A stretch of DNA of 64,000 nt from Desulfobacterium sp. (GTDB taxonomy: Bacteria > Desulfobacterota > Desulfobacteria > Desulfobacterales > Desulfobacteraceae), in NCBI GenBank assembly GCA_030145245.1, contig JAQYWC010000071.1, positions 62,001-126,000 on the forward strand. The letters are read 5' to 3'. The notes beneath the pieces were generated by a model. The model was not told the origin of the DNA, ran no database searches, and saw nothing but the letters and a program-made list of their open reading frames with translations. The position numbers were made by a program, and so were the translations under genes. Shown here piece after piece: positions 8,207-17,122 of this stretch (position 1 is the first letter of the stretch; each line of letters starts with the position of its first letter).

Positions 8207-9595
8207 TTAACGCGCCTCAAGAAGGGCTACGGATTCGATGTGGAAGGTGTGGGGGAACATATCAACCGGCTGTACCTCCAGCGCCTTATAACTTGCGTTG
8301 AGCATGCCGAGATCCCGTGCAAGGGTTGCAGGGTTGCAGGAGACATAAACAATCTTCTTGGGAGCCAGGGCAATGACCTGCTCCACAACATCCTTGTGCA
8401 TCCCGGCCCTTGGCGGATCGATGATCATGACGTCACAGGAGGCGTCTATCTTGGGGAGTACATCCTTGATGTCCCCGACAAAGAAGTCGCAGTTGTCAAT
8501 GCCGTTCAGGGCCGCGTTTCGCTTGGCATCTTCGACGGCACTCTCCACAATCTCGATGCCCACAACACGTTTTGCCGTGTCCGAAAGCCAGATGGGAATG
8601 GTTCCCGTGCCCGAATAGAGATCGACCACGGTCTCGTTTCCGGTGAGACCTGCGTATTGGGAAACCAGGGTATAGAGCTGTTCGGCACCGGTGGTGTTGG
8701 TCTGGAAAAAACTGTTGGCCGAAATCTCAAAGGTGAACCTGCCCAGGCGCTCCTTGATACAGCGCTCCCCGGCAAGAAGCTTTTCATACTCACCAGTTGC
8801 AATGCCCGCCTTTCTGGCCGTGACATTGTTCACCACCGAGGCGATCTCCGGGAAGGTCTTTTGCAGGTGCTCGGCCAGGGGGATGAGCAGGTCATCGTTC
8901 TCCTCTTTGGTGACGATGTTGACCATCCAGGTGTTGAAGGCGGTGGAGCTCCGAAGCATGAGAAACCGCCAGAACCCCTCATGGGAACGAAGGCCGTAGG
9001 CCGGCACCCCGGACTCCTTGATGTAGTTACGCACCTCGTTAAGAATCCTGTTACCGATTTCCGGCTGTATCAGGCACTGGTCAAGATCGATGACCCGGTC
9101 AAAGGTTCCGGGCACATGGAGACCCAGGCCGAAATCCTTTTTGATGTCGGGATTGCTAAGCTCTTCCGGCAGAAGCCAGCGGCTGTCGCTGCAGGAGAAC
9201 TCCATCTTGTTTCTGAACCCAAAGGTTTTCTGGGAGGGAATAACAGGATGAACCGTGACACCCTTCAATAGACCGATATGCTCCAGGGACTCCTGAACAT
9301 GCCGGGTCTTATATTTAAGCTGGGTCTCATAGGGAAGGGCCTGCCACCGGCATCCGCCGCAGTACCCGGCATAGCTGCACGGGGTCTCCTGCCTCTGGGA
9401 AGAGGGTTCGATAATGGAGATAAGCTTTCCTTCGGCAAAGCTCTTCTTCTTTTTCGTAATCTTGACAAGGACCTTGTCTCCGGGAAGCGCCCGGTCAACG
9501 AACACGGGGTAGCCGTCCGGCTTAGCAAGTCCCTTGCCGCCAAAGGCAAGATCGATGATCTCAAGTTCCACAGCCTTTCTCTTTTGTATCTTCAT
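8207..9595 (-). CDS. rlmD: 23S rRNA (uracil-C5)-methyltransferase, RlmD/RumA family
   Basis: 462 residues from the ATG at 9595; a GTG two codons upstream is an alternative start. An N-terminal TRAM domain is followed by a [4Fe-4S] cysteine set (CSYAGYCGGCRW), a SAM-binding domain (VVDLYSGTGTIPIWL) and the catalytic-nucleophile motif SCNPATLARDL near residue 415. These are the features of the RumA/TrmA family, which methylates uridine at C5; U1939 of 23S rRNA is the usual target. The exact uridine (RlmD or RlmCD type) cannot be decided from the sequence. Confidence 0.88.
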   Translation of the reverse strand: MKIQKRKAVELEIIDLAFGGKGLAKPDGYPVFVDRALPGDKVLVKITKKKKSFAEGKLISIIEPSSQRQETPCSYAGYCGGCRWQALPYETQLKYKTRHVQESLEHIGLLKGVTVHPVIPSQKTFGFRNKMEFSCSDSRWLLPEELSNPDIKKDFGLGLHVPGTFDRVIDLDQCLIQPEIGNRILNEVRNYIKESGVPAYGLRSHEGFWRFLMLRSSTAFNTWMVNIVTKEENDDLLIPLAEHLQKTFPEIASVVNNVTARKAGIATGEYEKLLAGERCIKERLGRFTFEISANSFFQTNTTGAEQLYTLVSQYAGLTGNETVVDLYSGTGTIPIWLSDTAKRVVGIEIVESAVEDAKRNAALNGIDNCDFFVGDIKDVLPKIDASCDVMIIDPPRAGMHKDVVEQVIALAPKKIVYVSCNPATLARDLGMLNASYKALEVQPVDMFPHTFHIESVALLEAR

Positions 9596-9723
9596 AAACA
9601 CCTTGGCCCATGGGGGCTCTTTTTATCATTCATAGGGGATATAAACATCCACTGTCTGGTTCTATTTGCGTCTGCCAAAAAATGAACTTGAGATTATACA
9701 GCCCCTATGGCATAAGCACAAGT

Positions 9724-10467
9724 ATGAATATACTATCAAAGAAAATAGCATTTGTCTGTGATGCCCTGACCATCCACGGCATCCTTCACCTTCCTGCCAC
9801 CCCCAACCCACCGCTGGTGATCGGTTCCCACGGACTCGAAGGCACCAAAGAATCGGCCAAGCAGACACTGCTTGCCGACCTTCTGCCCGGCATGGGTATT
9901 GCTTTTTTCCGGTTTGATCACCGGGGCTGCGGAGAGAGCGACGGGAATTTCCAACACGACACCTCCCTTGACAAACGGGCCGCTGACATGGTGGCAGCGG
10001 TAAACCATGTGCTCAAACTCGGCCTGACCAGCAGAAAAATCGCTTTGTTCGGAAGCAGCCTCGGAGGCGCGACCTGCATCGAGACGTGGTCCCGCCTTAA
10101 AACCCAGGGCCTGACACCCCGTGGTGCAGTAGTCTGCGCAACCCCGGTAGAAAGCCGGACCATCAAAAACATCCCCCTTGAGGGCAACTCAAACCGCCCA
10201 GCCCTGCCCATGAGTTTTTTCGAGGAGAACCTGCTCTTTGACCTCACCCGGGCGGCAGCGAAACTGGACAATCTCCTGATCTTCCACGGCTCAAAGGATG
10301 AAGTGGTGCCCTGGGAAAACGGCGAGACACTTTATGACCTTGCCCAGCACCCCAAGGAGCTGATCATCCACGAAAACGGAGACCACAGGATGTCCAACAA
10401 AAATCAGCAGGAAGATTTCACCGAGCGGACAGCCGTTTGGCTCAAAGGCTGCCTTCTGCTGGAGTGA
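9724..10467 (+). CDS. Alpha/beta hydrolase
   Basis: 247 residues from the ATG at 9724. An upstream ATG at 9610 would add 38 residues unlike the family. The fold is an alpha/beta hydrolase: the nucleophile elbow GSSLGG (Ser), the acid in HGSKDEVVP and the histidine in NGDHRMS form a complete triad, and FDHRGCGESDG is the HG-type oxyanion region. It resembles the small serine-aminopeptidase-like or acylhydrolase proteins. The substrate is unknown. Its 3' end overlaps the convergent cinA gene by 26 bp. Confidence 0.85.
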   Translation: MNILSKKIAFVCDALTIHGILHLPATPNPPLVIGSHGLEGTKESAKQTLLADLLPGMGIAFFRFDHRGCGESDGNFQHDTSLDKRAADMVAAVNHVLKLGLTSRKIALFGSSLGGATCIETWSRLKTQGLTPRGAVVCATPVESRTIKNIPLEGNSNRPALPMSFFEENLLFDLTRAAAKLDNLLIFHGSKDEVVPWENGETLYDLAQHPKELIIHENGDHRMSNKNQQEDFTERTAVWLKGCLLLE

Positions 10468-11698
10468 GCCTTCGCCTCAGCATCTCCAGGGCAGTTGCGG
10501 CAAACATCTTCTTGTTCATTCCCCGGTCGTCAAAGGGAAACACATACCGCTTTGCCCAGGAGAAGCCAGGCCCTGCAACCCCGATACACACCGTACCCAC
10601 AGGTTTGTCATCACTTCCGCCGCCAGGACCTGCAATGCCGGAGGTGGAGACCCCGTAGGTGGCCCCGGTCAAGCCCCTCACCCCCTGGGCCATCTCCCTG
10701 GCGGTCTCTTCGGACACCGCCCCGAAACCTGCCAGGGTCGATTCCTTAACCCCGAGAATCCTGACCTTGGCGTCATTGGTGTAGGTGACTCCGGAAAAAA
10801 GAAAGTACCCCGAACTTCCGGCAACATCTGTGAGCATGCTTGCCACTAACCCGCCGGTACAGCTTTCGGCCGCAGCAACAGTGGCACCAGCTTCAAGCAG
10901 AAGCCTGCCCACCTCCTGTTCCATGGTAAGCCCATGGCGGGAGATCACCCGCCGGCCAAGGGTCGACTCAACAAAGACCCCTGCCCCGGCAAGCACCGTT
11001 TCAGCCCCCTCCCCTTTTGAATCATCACAGGACAGCTTGACCTCGATCAAGGGAAAATCAACCCTGAATCCAAGCCGGACACCAGGAAAACGCAGATTAA
11101 AATCGTGAAGCCTGGTCCCCACCTCGGACTCAGGCAGGCCAAACACGGTGAAACTCCTGGACGCTATGGCACAGGGCAGATCAAAAATATTTTGAATGCG
11201 GAAAAAAACGTCTTTTGGCGCCATCACCTTCATCTCAGACGGCACCCCGGGCATAAAAAAACAGTGACAGCCGGAAATATTCAGATAAAAGCCGGGAGCC
11301 GTACCAACACTGTTTTCAATAACCCCGGCCCCCTTGGGAAGCTTTGCCTGTTTCCGGTTCACCCCAGCCATGTCCCAGCCCCGTTTTTCAAAAAAACGCT
11401 CCATGGAACCAAGGGCTTCGGGGTTCATAACCCAGTCCACCCCACCAGCTTGTGCAGCAGCCTCGGCGGTGAGATCATCGGACGTGGGCCCTAACCCCCC
11501 GGTGACCAGCAGAAGATCGACCCTGGCTGTTGCCTCAACAATGGCCCTGCCAATTCCGTCCAGATCATCCCCCACAACAACACAACGTTCAACCGCGATC
11601 CCCATGGCCAGTAGGTTTGTGGCAAGCCAGGTCGAATTGGTGTCGTTCACACCCCCCGAAACGATCTCATCTCCAGTCGATAAAATTTCCGCCTTCAT
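10442..11698 (-). CDS. cinA: CinA: competence/damage-inducible family, NMN amidohydrolase
   Basis: 418 residues from the ATG at 11698, which has AGGGA 7 nt upstream; an in-frame ATG at 11716 lies in a weaker context. The N-terminal half is a MoCF-biosynthesis/COG1058 domain (STGDEI, TGGLGPTSDD) and the C-terminal ~160 residues are the CinA/PncC deamidase domain (AAESCTGGL, TSGIAGPGGG). The full-length two-domain form is an ADP-ribose pyrophosphatase/NMN deamidase involved in pyridine nucleotide salvage in characterised bacteria. Confidence 0.92.
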   Translation of the reverse strand: MKAEILSTGDEIVSGGVNDTNSTWLATNLLAMGIAVERCVVVGDDLDGIGRAIVEATARVDLLLVTGGLGPTSDDLTAEAAAQAGGVDWVMNPEALGSMERFFEKRGWDMAGVNRKQAKLPKGAGVIENSVGTAPGFYLNISGCHCFFMPGVPSEMKVMAPKDVFFRIQNIFDLPCAIASRSFTVFGLPESEVGTRLHDFNLRFPGVRLGFRVDFPLIEVKLSCDDSKGEGAETVLAGAGVFVESTLGRRVISRHGLTMEQEVGRLLLEAGATVAAAESCTGGLVASMLTDVAGSSGYFLFSGVTYTNDAKVRILGVKESTLAGFGAVSEETAREMAQGVRGLTGATYGVSTSGIAGPGGGSDDKPVGTVCIGVAGPGFSWAKRYVFPFDDRGMNKKMFAATALEMLRRRLTPAEGSL

Positions 11699-11716
11699 AA
11701 TCAAATCCCTGTTCAT

Positions 11717-12053
11717 GTTTTTAATCGGCGATCAACATCGATCGCCCGCCAGGTGAAGGTATAAGCCATGCAAAGCGCTTTGAATAGTTTTTTTTAAGTT
11801 TCTCCATTGGTTGACGCCCGACCAGGGGCAAACAGTTCGGCACCATTCCCTGGCATAAAATTTGCTTATAACCATATTGATTCCCAAATTAGGAAAAGGC
11901 GCCATTATTGAGAAGAACATTGGATATAAAAATGACCTCCAACACACAACAGGTACTGAAAACACGCAATTCTTAACTTGAAAAGAAGAGTACTGTCTGG
12001 TAAAGTCTGATTAATTCTTTACTATAACGCGTCAGCACAGATGAGAGAGAACA
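11717..12053. other. 337-bp intergenic region upstream of argC
   Basis: The region holds no convincing gene; a 77-codon minus-strand reading frame looks random. It contains a sigma-54-like site (11851-11866) and a sigma-70-like element TTGAAA-N17-TAAAGT (11978-12006). GAGAGA ahead of the argC ATG serves as a ribosome binding site. No T-box or other riboswitch could be recognised. Confidence 0.5.
11851..11866 (+). promoter_or_regulatory. Sigma-54-like promoter element
   Basis: TGGCATAAAATTTGCT fits the -24/-12 pattern TGGCAC-N5-TTGCW with GG and GC exactly 12 nt apart. It points toward argC but lies 188 bp before its start, so it may drive a leader or be fortuitous. Confidence 0.35.
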
Positions 12054-13091
12054 ATGATTAGAGTCGGTATTGCAGGAGCAACAGGATATACAGGTGCGGA
12101 GCTTGTCAAGTTAGTGACAGGCCATCCAGGGGCTGAACTTACGGCCGTAACCTCTCAATCCTACAGGGGACGAGCCATCCAGGATATTTTTCCTTCCATG
12201 AGAAATGTCGTGGATCTCACATGTGAATCACTGGATGTTGACGTCCTGAGTCAAAAGATTGACTGTATTTTTCTTGCCCTCCCCCACAAGGTTTCCATGA
12301 ACTATGCACCCGGTTTTGTGGAAAATAAGGTCAAGGTCATCGATCTCTCGGCCGACTTCCGGTTTCATGATGACGCGGCCTATGAATCGGCCTATCAGGA
12401 ACACGTTGCAAAACCACTGTTGAAACAGTCCGTCTACGGGTTAAGCGAACTCTACAGGGACGAGATAGCCGCTACGGACATTGTTGGAAACCCGGGGTGC
12501 TACCCCACAAGCTTTCTTCTCCCCATGCTTCCCCTGGTCAGCCAGAAACTTGTGCATACCCGTGACATCATATCAGACTCCAAATCAGGTGTCAGCGGTG
12601 CAGGACGTGCCCCTTCCCTTGGCAACCACTTCTGCGAGGTCAACGAATCATTCAAACCATATAAGGTGGGCAGCCATCGCCATGTTCCGGAGATGGAGGA
12701 GGTCTTGAGCCTTGGGGCCGGGGAACCCGTATCCATCACCTTTGTCCCCCACCTGCTGCCCCTTACCCGGGGCATGCTTACCACCATCTATGCAACGGTA
12801 ACCAAAAACACCACAGAGGAAATGATCCGAAAAGCCCTCTTGAGCCAATACGGCCCGGATACCTTTGTGCGGGTACTCCCCCAGGGAGAGTTTCCCGACA
12901 TCAGGAATGTCCGGGGCACCAATTTCTGTGACATAGGGTTCCATTTAGACAAGGACTCAGGCCGTATCATCCTTATATCGGCCATTGATAATATCCTGAA
13001 GGGTGCAGCCGGCCAGGCTGTTCAAAACATGAACATCATGTTTGGCATGGCCGAGCGCATGGGCCTTGAATTGCTCCAGGGAGCCCTGTAA
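12054..13091 (+). CDS. argC: N-acetyl-gamma-glutamyl-phosphate reductase
   Basis: 345 residues, the expected length. The N-terminal NAD(P) motif VGIAGATGYTGAELVKL and the active-site cysteine motif GNPGCYPT (around residue 149) identify ArgC, which reduces N-acetylglutamyl phosphate to the semialdehyde in arginine synthesis. A histidine-bearing segment (KVGSHRHVPEM) fits the second catalytic residue. No other arg gene is nearby, so the pathway genes are scattered. Confidence 0.95.
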   Translation: MIRVGIAGATGYTGAELVKLVTGHPGAELTAVTSQSYRGRAIQDIFPSMRNVVDLTCESLDVDVLSQKIDCIFLALPHKVSMNYAPGFVENKVKVIDLSADFRFHDDAAYESAYQEHVAKPLLKQSVYGLSELYRDEIAATDIVGNPGCYPTSFLLPMLPLVSQKLVHTRDIISDSKSGVSGAGRAPSLGNHFCEVNESFKPYKVGSHRHVPEMEEVLSLGAGEPVSITFVPHLLPLTRGMLTTIYATVTKNTTEEMIRKALLSQYGPDTFVRVLPQGEFPDIRNVRGTNFCDIGFHLDKDSGRIILISAIDNILKGAAGQAVQNMNIMFGMAERMGLELLQGAL

Positions 13092-13148
13092 CAATAATGA
13101 CCACCGTCCTTGACAGGGGTCTTTATTTCATTTAAGAAAAAGGCACTC

Positions 13149-14075
13149 ATGAAAAAACAAATAAAAATATGGTTTCACACGGGATCGGCCTCCGACATAC
13201 GAGAATTCGCCCTCTCCAGAACCCTGATACACTCCCTTGTGACCCTTACCCTTATGGCTGCCGCAGGTCTTGCCTACACAGGCTACGACTACTACAGGCT
13301 GAAAAAAGCCTCCTTTAACAACACCCTTCTCTCAGAAAAGATAGAGAGCCAGCATAACGAAATCAAGGTCCAGCGCTCCCAGCTCCAGACCCTGGCCGGC
13401 GAAATCAACCAGCTAAAAGACAGCGTCACCACCCTGTCAGGTTTTGAAGAGAAGGTCAGAATCATTGCCGACATCAAAAAGAACAGCGACTCCATCGGTT
13501 TTTTCGGTGTCGGCGGCATCTCCCGGGACGATATCGATCCTGACATCCCCCTTACCCAAAGGCATAACAGCCTCATCCGGGAGATGCACCAGCAGACAAG
13601 CCAGATCACGGTTGCAACCCAGAAGCAGAAAGCGGATTTTGAAGAGCTGCTGAAATTTCTCAATAAAAAACGTAATCTCCTTGCATCGACCCCCTCCATC
13701 CGGCCGGTCAAGGGGTGGGTCACCTCAAAATTCGGATATCGGTCATCCCCGTTTACAGGACGAAAAGAGTTCCACTCGGGCCTTGACATTGCAAACAGAA
13801 AAGGAAAGAAGATCATTGCCACGGCAGACGGGCTGGTCTCCTATGCCGCTGAGAAGATGCTGATCGGCAAAATGGTGAAGATTGATCACGGCCATGGAAC
13901 GGTCACAAAATTCGGACACCTGGACAAGATCCTTGTAAAGAAAGGCGCAAGAGTGAAGCGGGGTGATGTCATCGGTCTCATGGGGAATACGGGCAGGAGC
14001 ACAGGACCCCATGTTCACTATGAAGTAAGGATAAACGGAACCCCGGTCAATCCTGAAAAATACATTCTTAACTGA
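13149..14075 (+). CDS. M23 family metallopeptidase (LytM domain, membrane-anchored)
   Basis: 308 residues from the ATG at 13149; an ATG at 13110 lacks a good ribosome binding site. One membrane segment near residues 25-48 is followed by a coiled coil (about 60-125) and a C-terminal LytM domain. The zinc-site residues are visible in HSGLDIA, DHGHGTVTKFGHL and GPHVHYEVR, so it should be an active peptidoglycan endopeptidase in the periplasm. It follows argC by 57 bp and may be co-transcribed, with secA downstream. Confidence 0.9.
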   Translation: MKKQIKIWFHTGSASDIREFALSRTLIHSLVTLTLMAAAGLAYTGYDYYRLKKASFNNTLLSEKIESQHNEIKVQRSQLQTLAGEINQLKDSVTTLSGFEEKVRIIADIKKNSDSIGFFGVGGISRDDIDPDIPLTQRHNSLIREMHQQTSQITVATQKQKADFEELLKFLNKKRNLLASTPSIRPVKGWVTSKFGYRSSPFTGRKEFHSGLDIANRKGKKIIATADGLVSYAAEKMLIGKMVKIDHGHGTVTKFGHLDKILVKKGARVKRGDVIGLMGNTGRSTGPHVHYEVRINGTPVNPEKYILN

Positions 14076-14080
14076 GACCC

Positions 14081-14124
14081 GGGGCCTTTGGGCCCCAGCA
14101 TTAACCAAACCCGCCTGGAGCGGG
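14081..14124 (+). terminator. Tandem hairpins after the M23 peptidase gene
   Basis: GGGGCC-TTTG-GGCCCC (14081-14096) starts 5 nt after the stop codon and is followed by CCCGC-CTGGA-GCGGG (14110-14124). Neither has a long T tract directly after it, so this may be a terminator or a stabilising 3' structure in the 201-bp gap before secA. Confidence 0.5.
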
Positions 14125-14276
14125 CTTAATTCCCCTGCCCCCGGGATGTGCCATCCATACCGGCATATCCCCCCGCTGAACACCTTTCCTAAAAAAAAAT
14201 TTTATTTTTTTCAAATAGTGCTTATATGTTTATTGGACATAACCAACTAACTCTATATTGAAGGCAAATCATCCAT

Positions 14277-16799
14277 ATGGTACTCAACTTACTTACGAAA
14301 ATATTCGGCTCCAGCAACGACAGGGCCGTCAAACGAATCCAGCCCCTGGTAGACGCAATCAACGCTTTTGAACCGCAATTTCAAAAATACACGGATCAGG
14401 AACTGACTGAGACCACCCAGAGCTTCAAGCAAAGGCTTGCCAAAGATGAAACCCTGGACGACCTTCTTCCCGAAGCCTATGCCCTGGTAAGGGAAGCGTC
14501 CTGGCGCACATTGAAGATGCGCCATTTTGACGCCCAGCTCATCGGCGGCATTGCCCTGCACCAGGGCGTGATTGCCGAGATGAAAACCGGCGAGGGAAAA
14601 ACCCTGGCTGCGACCCTCCCCGCCTATCTCAACGCCCTGTCCGGAAAAGGCGTCCACATCGTCACCGTCAACGACTATCTCGCAAAACGTGATGCGGAAT
14701 GGATGAGCGCCATCTACAATTTTCTCGGCCTCACCGTTGGCATCATTGTTCACGACATGAACGACCAGGAGAGGAAAGAGGCCTACCGTTCCGACATCAC
14801 CTACGGAACCAACAACGAGTTCGGGTTCGACTATCTCCGTGACAACATGAAGTTCGACAGCGACTCCCTTGCCCAGGCTGAACTCAACTTTGCCATTGTG
14901 GATGAGGTGGACAGTATCCTCATCGACGAAGCAAGGACACCGCTGATCATCTCCGGACCAACGGAAAAATCCACAGCCCTCTATACCCAGACAGACGCCA
15001 TCATCCCGGCCTTTAAAGCAGATATCCACTACGCGGTGGACGAAAAGGCAAAAAGTTCCACCCTCACCGAAGAGGGTGTGGCCCTGGGAGAAAAGCTTCT
15101 CAATGTGGAAAACCTCTACGATCCCTCTAACATCGAGAGCCTCCACCACCTAAACCAGGCCCTCAAGGCCCACACCCTTTTCAAGCGGGACGTGGACTAC
15201 ATTGTCAAGGACGACGAGGTGGTAATTGTGGACGAGTTCACCGGCCGCCTCATGGCGGGGCGGCGTTACAGCGAAGGGCTCCACCAGGCACTGGAAGCAA
15301 AGGAGGGGGTCAAGATTGCCAACGAAAACCAGACCCTTGCCTCCATTACCTTTCAGAACTTTTTCAGGATGTACGACAAGCTGTCCGGCATGACCGGTAC
15401 GGCCGAAACAGAGGCAGCGGAGTTCCAGAAGATCTACGAACTGAATGTCCTGGTGATCCCGACCCACAGGGCCATGATCCGGAAAGACCTTCCCGACCTG
15501 ATCTACAAGACCCAGAAGGAGAAGTACCAGGCCGCCACCCAGGAGATCATCGCCCTCCACAAAAAAGGGCAGCCGGTTCTTGTGGGCACCATCTCCATCG
15601 ATGTTTCCGAGGATCTGAGTAAGCAACTCAAGAAACGGGGCATCAAGCACACCGTACTCAATGCAAAGCACCATGAGGCGGAAGCTGAGATCGTTGCCAA
15701 CGCAGGACAGCACGGAGCCGTCACCATATCCACCAACATGGCGGGCCGTGGAACCGATATCGTTCTGGGCGAGGGGGTCAAGGAGCTCGGGGGACTTCAC
15801 ATTCTCGGGACCAGCCGCCACGAATCGAGACGAATTGACAACCAGCTCAGGGGCCGTTCCGGCCGCCAGGGGGATCCCGGCTCTTCACGGTTCTACCTCT
15901 CCCTGGAGGATGACCTGTTGAGAATCTTCGGCGGAGACCGAATCACGGCCATCATGAACAAACTCGGTATCGACGAAGGCGAACCCATAGAGCACGGACT
16001 CATCAGCCGGGCCATTGAAAATGCCCAGTCCAAGGTGGAAGGTCACAACTTTGAGATCCGAAAACAGCTCATAGAATACGACGATGTCATGAACCAGCAG
16101 CGGGAGGTGATCTACCGCCAGAGACGCCAGATTCTCACGGACAAGGATCTTTCCGATCTCTTCCTGCAAATGGTTGAGGACCGGGCATGGCAGATTCACG
16201 GCCAGATTGCCCAGGAGAAGCTCCACGTCATGGAGTGGGATCTTGCAGGCCTCTCAGAAGCGATCAAGAAGCAGTTCAACATCGACATGGATTTCACCTC
16301 CCTGAATGAAGACCATCAGACCTCCGAAGCTCTGGGCCAGATCATCGAAGACGCTGCAAAACAGGCCTACAAAGCAAAGGAAGCCATTCTCGGGCCCGAC
16401 GACACCCGCCGGCTTGAGAGCTACATCATGCTCCAGACCGTGGACTCCCTGTGGAAGGATCACCTGCTCAACATGGATCACCTCAAAGAGGGGATCGGCC
16501 TTCGGGGATATGCCCAGCAGAACCCCCTTATCATTTATAAGAAAGAGGGCTACGAAATGTTTGAGGGGCTTGTGGAACGTATCAAGGAGGAAACCCTTGG
16601 TATCTTTTTCAGGGTCCAGATCGCCATCAACAACGCGGTTGAACCCGTGCAGCAACCCAAGCAGGAGAACCTGGTCTTTTCCCATTCCGACGATTCAGCA
16701 ACAAAGCAACCGGTGAAACGGGCCGAGGCAAAGGTTGGAAGAAACGACCCCTGCCCCTGCGGCAGCGGCAGAAAGCATAAGAAATGTTGCGGAGTTTAG
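14277..16799 (+). CDS. secA: Preprotein translocase ATPase SecA
   Basis: 840 residues, normal for SecA. Walker A is [11 protein letters not shown] near residue 105, the DEAD-type Walker B is [21 protein letters not shown], and the second helicase domain carries [11 protein letters not shown] and [17 protein letters not shown]. The C-terminal zinc-binding SEC-C motif is present ([16 protein letters not shown]), indicating the SecB/ribosome-interacting tail is kept. It drives export through SecYEG. The gene is followed directly by clpS (6 bp), so the protease genes may be read through from it. Confidence 0.97.
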   Translation: MVLNLLTKIFGSSNDRAVKRIQPLVDAINAFEPQFQKYTDQELTETTQSFKQRLAKDETLDDLLPEAYALVREASWRTLKMRHFDAQLIGGIALHQGVIAEMKTGEGKTLAATLPAYLNALSGKGVHIVTVNDYLAKRDAEWMSAIYNFLGLTVGIIVHDMNDQERKEAYRSDITYGTNNEFGFDYLRDNMKFDSDSLAQAELNFAIVDEVDSILIDEARTPLIISGPTEKSTALYTQTDAIIPAFKADIHYAVDEKAKSSTLTEEGVALGEKLLNVENLYDPSNIESLHHLNQALKAHTLFKRDVDYIVKDDEVVIVDEFTGRLMAGRRYSEGLHQALEAKEGVKIANENQTLASITFQNFFRMYDKLSGMTGTAETEAAEFQKIYELNVLVIPTHRAMIRKDLPDLIYKTQKEKYQAATQEIIALHKKGQPVLVGTISIDVSEDLSKQLKKRGIKHTVLNAKHHEAEAEIVANAGQHGAVTISTNMAGRGTDIVLGEGVKELGGLHILGTSRHESRRIDNQLRGRSGRQGDPGSSRFYLSLEDDLLRIFGGDRITAIMNKLGIDEGEPIEHGLISRAIENAQSKVEGHNFEIRKQLIEYDDVMNQQREVIYRQRRQILTDKDLSDLFLQMVEDRAWQIHGQIAQEKLHVMEWDLAGLSEAIKKQFNIDMDFTSLNEDHQTSEALGQIIEDAAKQAYKAKEAILGPDDTRRLESYIMLQTVDSLWKDHLLNMDHLKEGIGLRGYAQQNPLIIYKKEGYEMFEGLVERIKEETLGIFFRVQIAINNAVEPVQQPKQENLVFSHSDDSATKQPVKRAEAKVGRNDPCPCGSGRKHKKCCGV

Positions 16800-16805
16800 A
16801 CTAGC

Positions 16806-17120
16806 ATGGGCACCAAAGATCCGGCAATCAAGGAAGAGATCGCATCGGGGGTTGACCAGAAGGAAGGACATCCCCCCATGTTCAGGGTGATCCTCCACAA
16901 TGACGACTACACCACCATGGAATTTGTCGTGGAGATCCTCATAAAGGTTTTTGGAAAATCACTTGAAAAAGCATCCATAATAATGCTTAATGTACATAGG
17001 CAGGGTAAGGGTATTTGCGGTTCTTACACCCGGGAGATCGCCGAAACAAAAGTGAATACCGTGCATAACCTGGCAAGAGAGCAGGGATTCCCGCTAAAAA
17101 GCACTATGGAGAAGGAGTAG
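16806..17120 (+). CDS. clpS: ATP-dependent Clp protease adaptor ClpS
   Basis: 104 residues. The N-degron-binding fold is shown by FRVILHNDDYTTMEFVVEIL, with the conserved N-D-D acidic pocket. ClpS delivers proteins with destabilising N-terminal Phe, Leu, Trp or Tyr to ClpAP. It lies 2 bp before clpA, and aat follows, so the whole leucine/phenylalanine branch of the N-end rule is in one transcription unit. The ~20-residue N-terminal extension is the flexible part that regulates ClpA in known systems. Confidence 0.95.
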   Translation: MGTKDPAIKEEIASGVDQKEGHPPMFRVILHNDDYTTMEFVVEILIKVFGKSLEKASIIMLNVHRQGKGICGSYTREIAETKVNTVHNLAREQGFPLKSTMEKE

Positions 17121-17122
17121 TC

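Noticed and set aside
11732-11965. 77-codon minus-strand frame upstream of argC
   Set aside because: No ribosome binding site, no family resemblance, and it covers the promoter-like elements.
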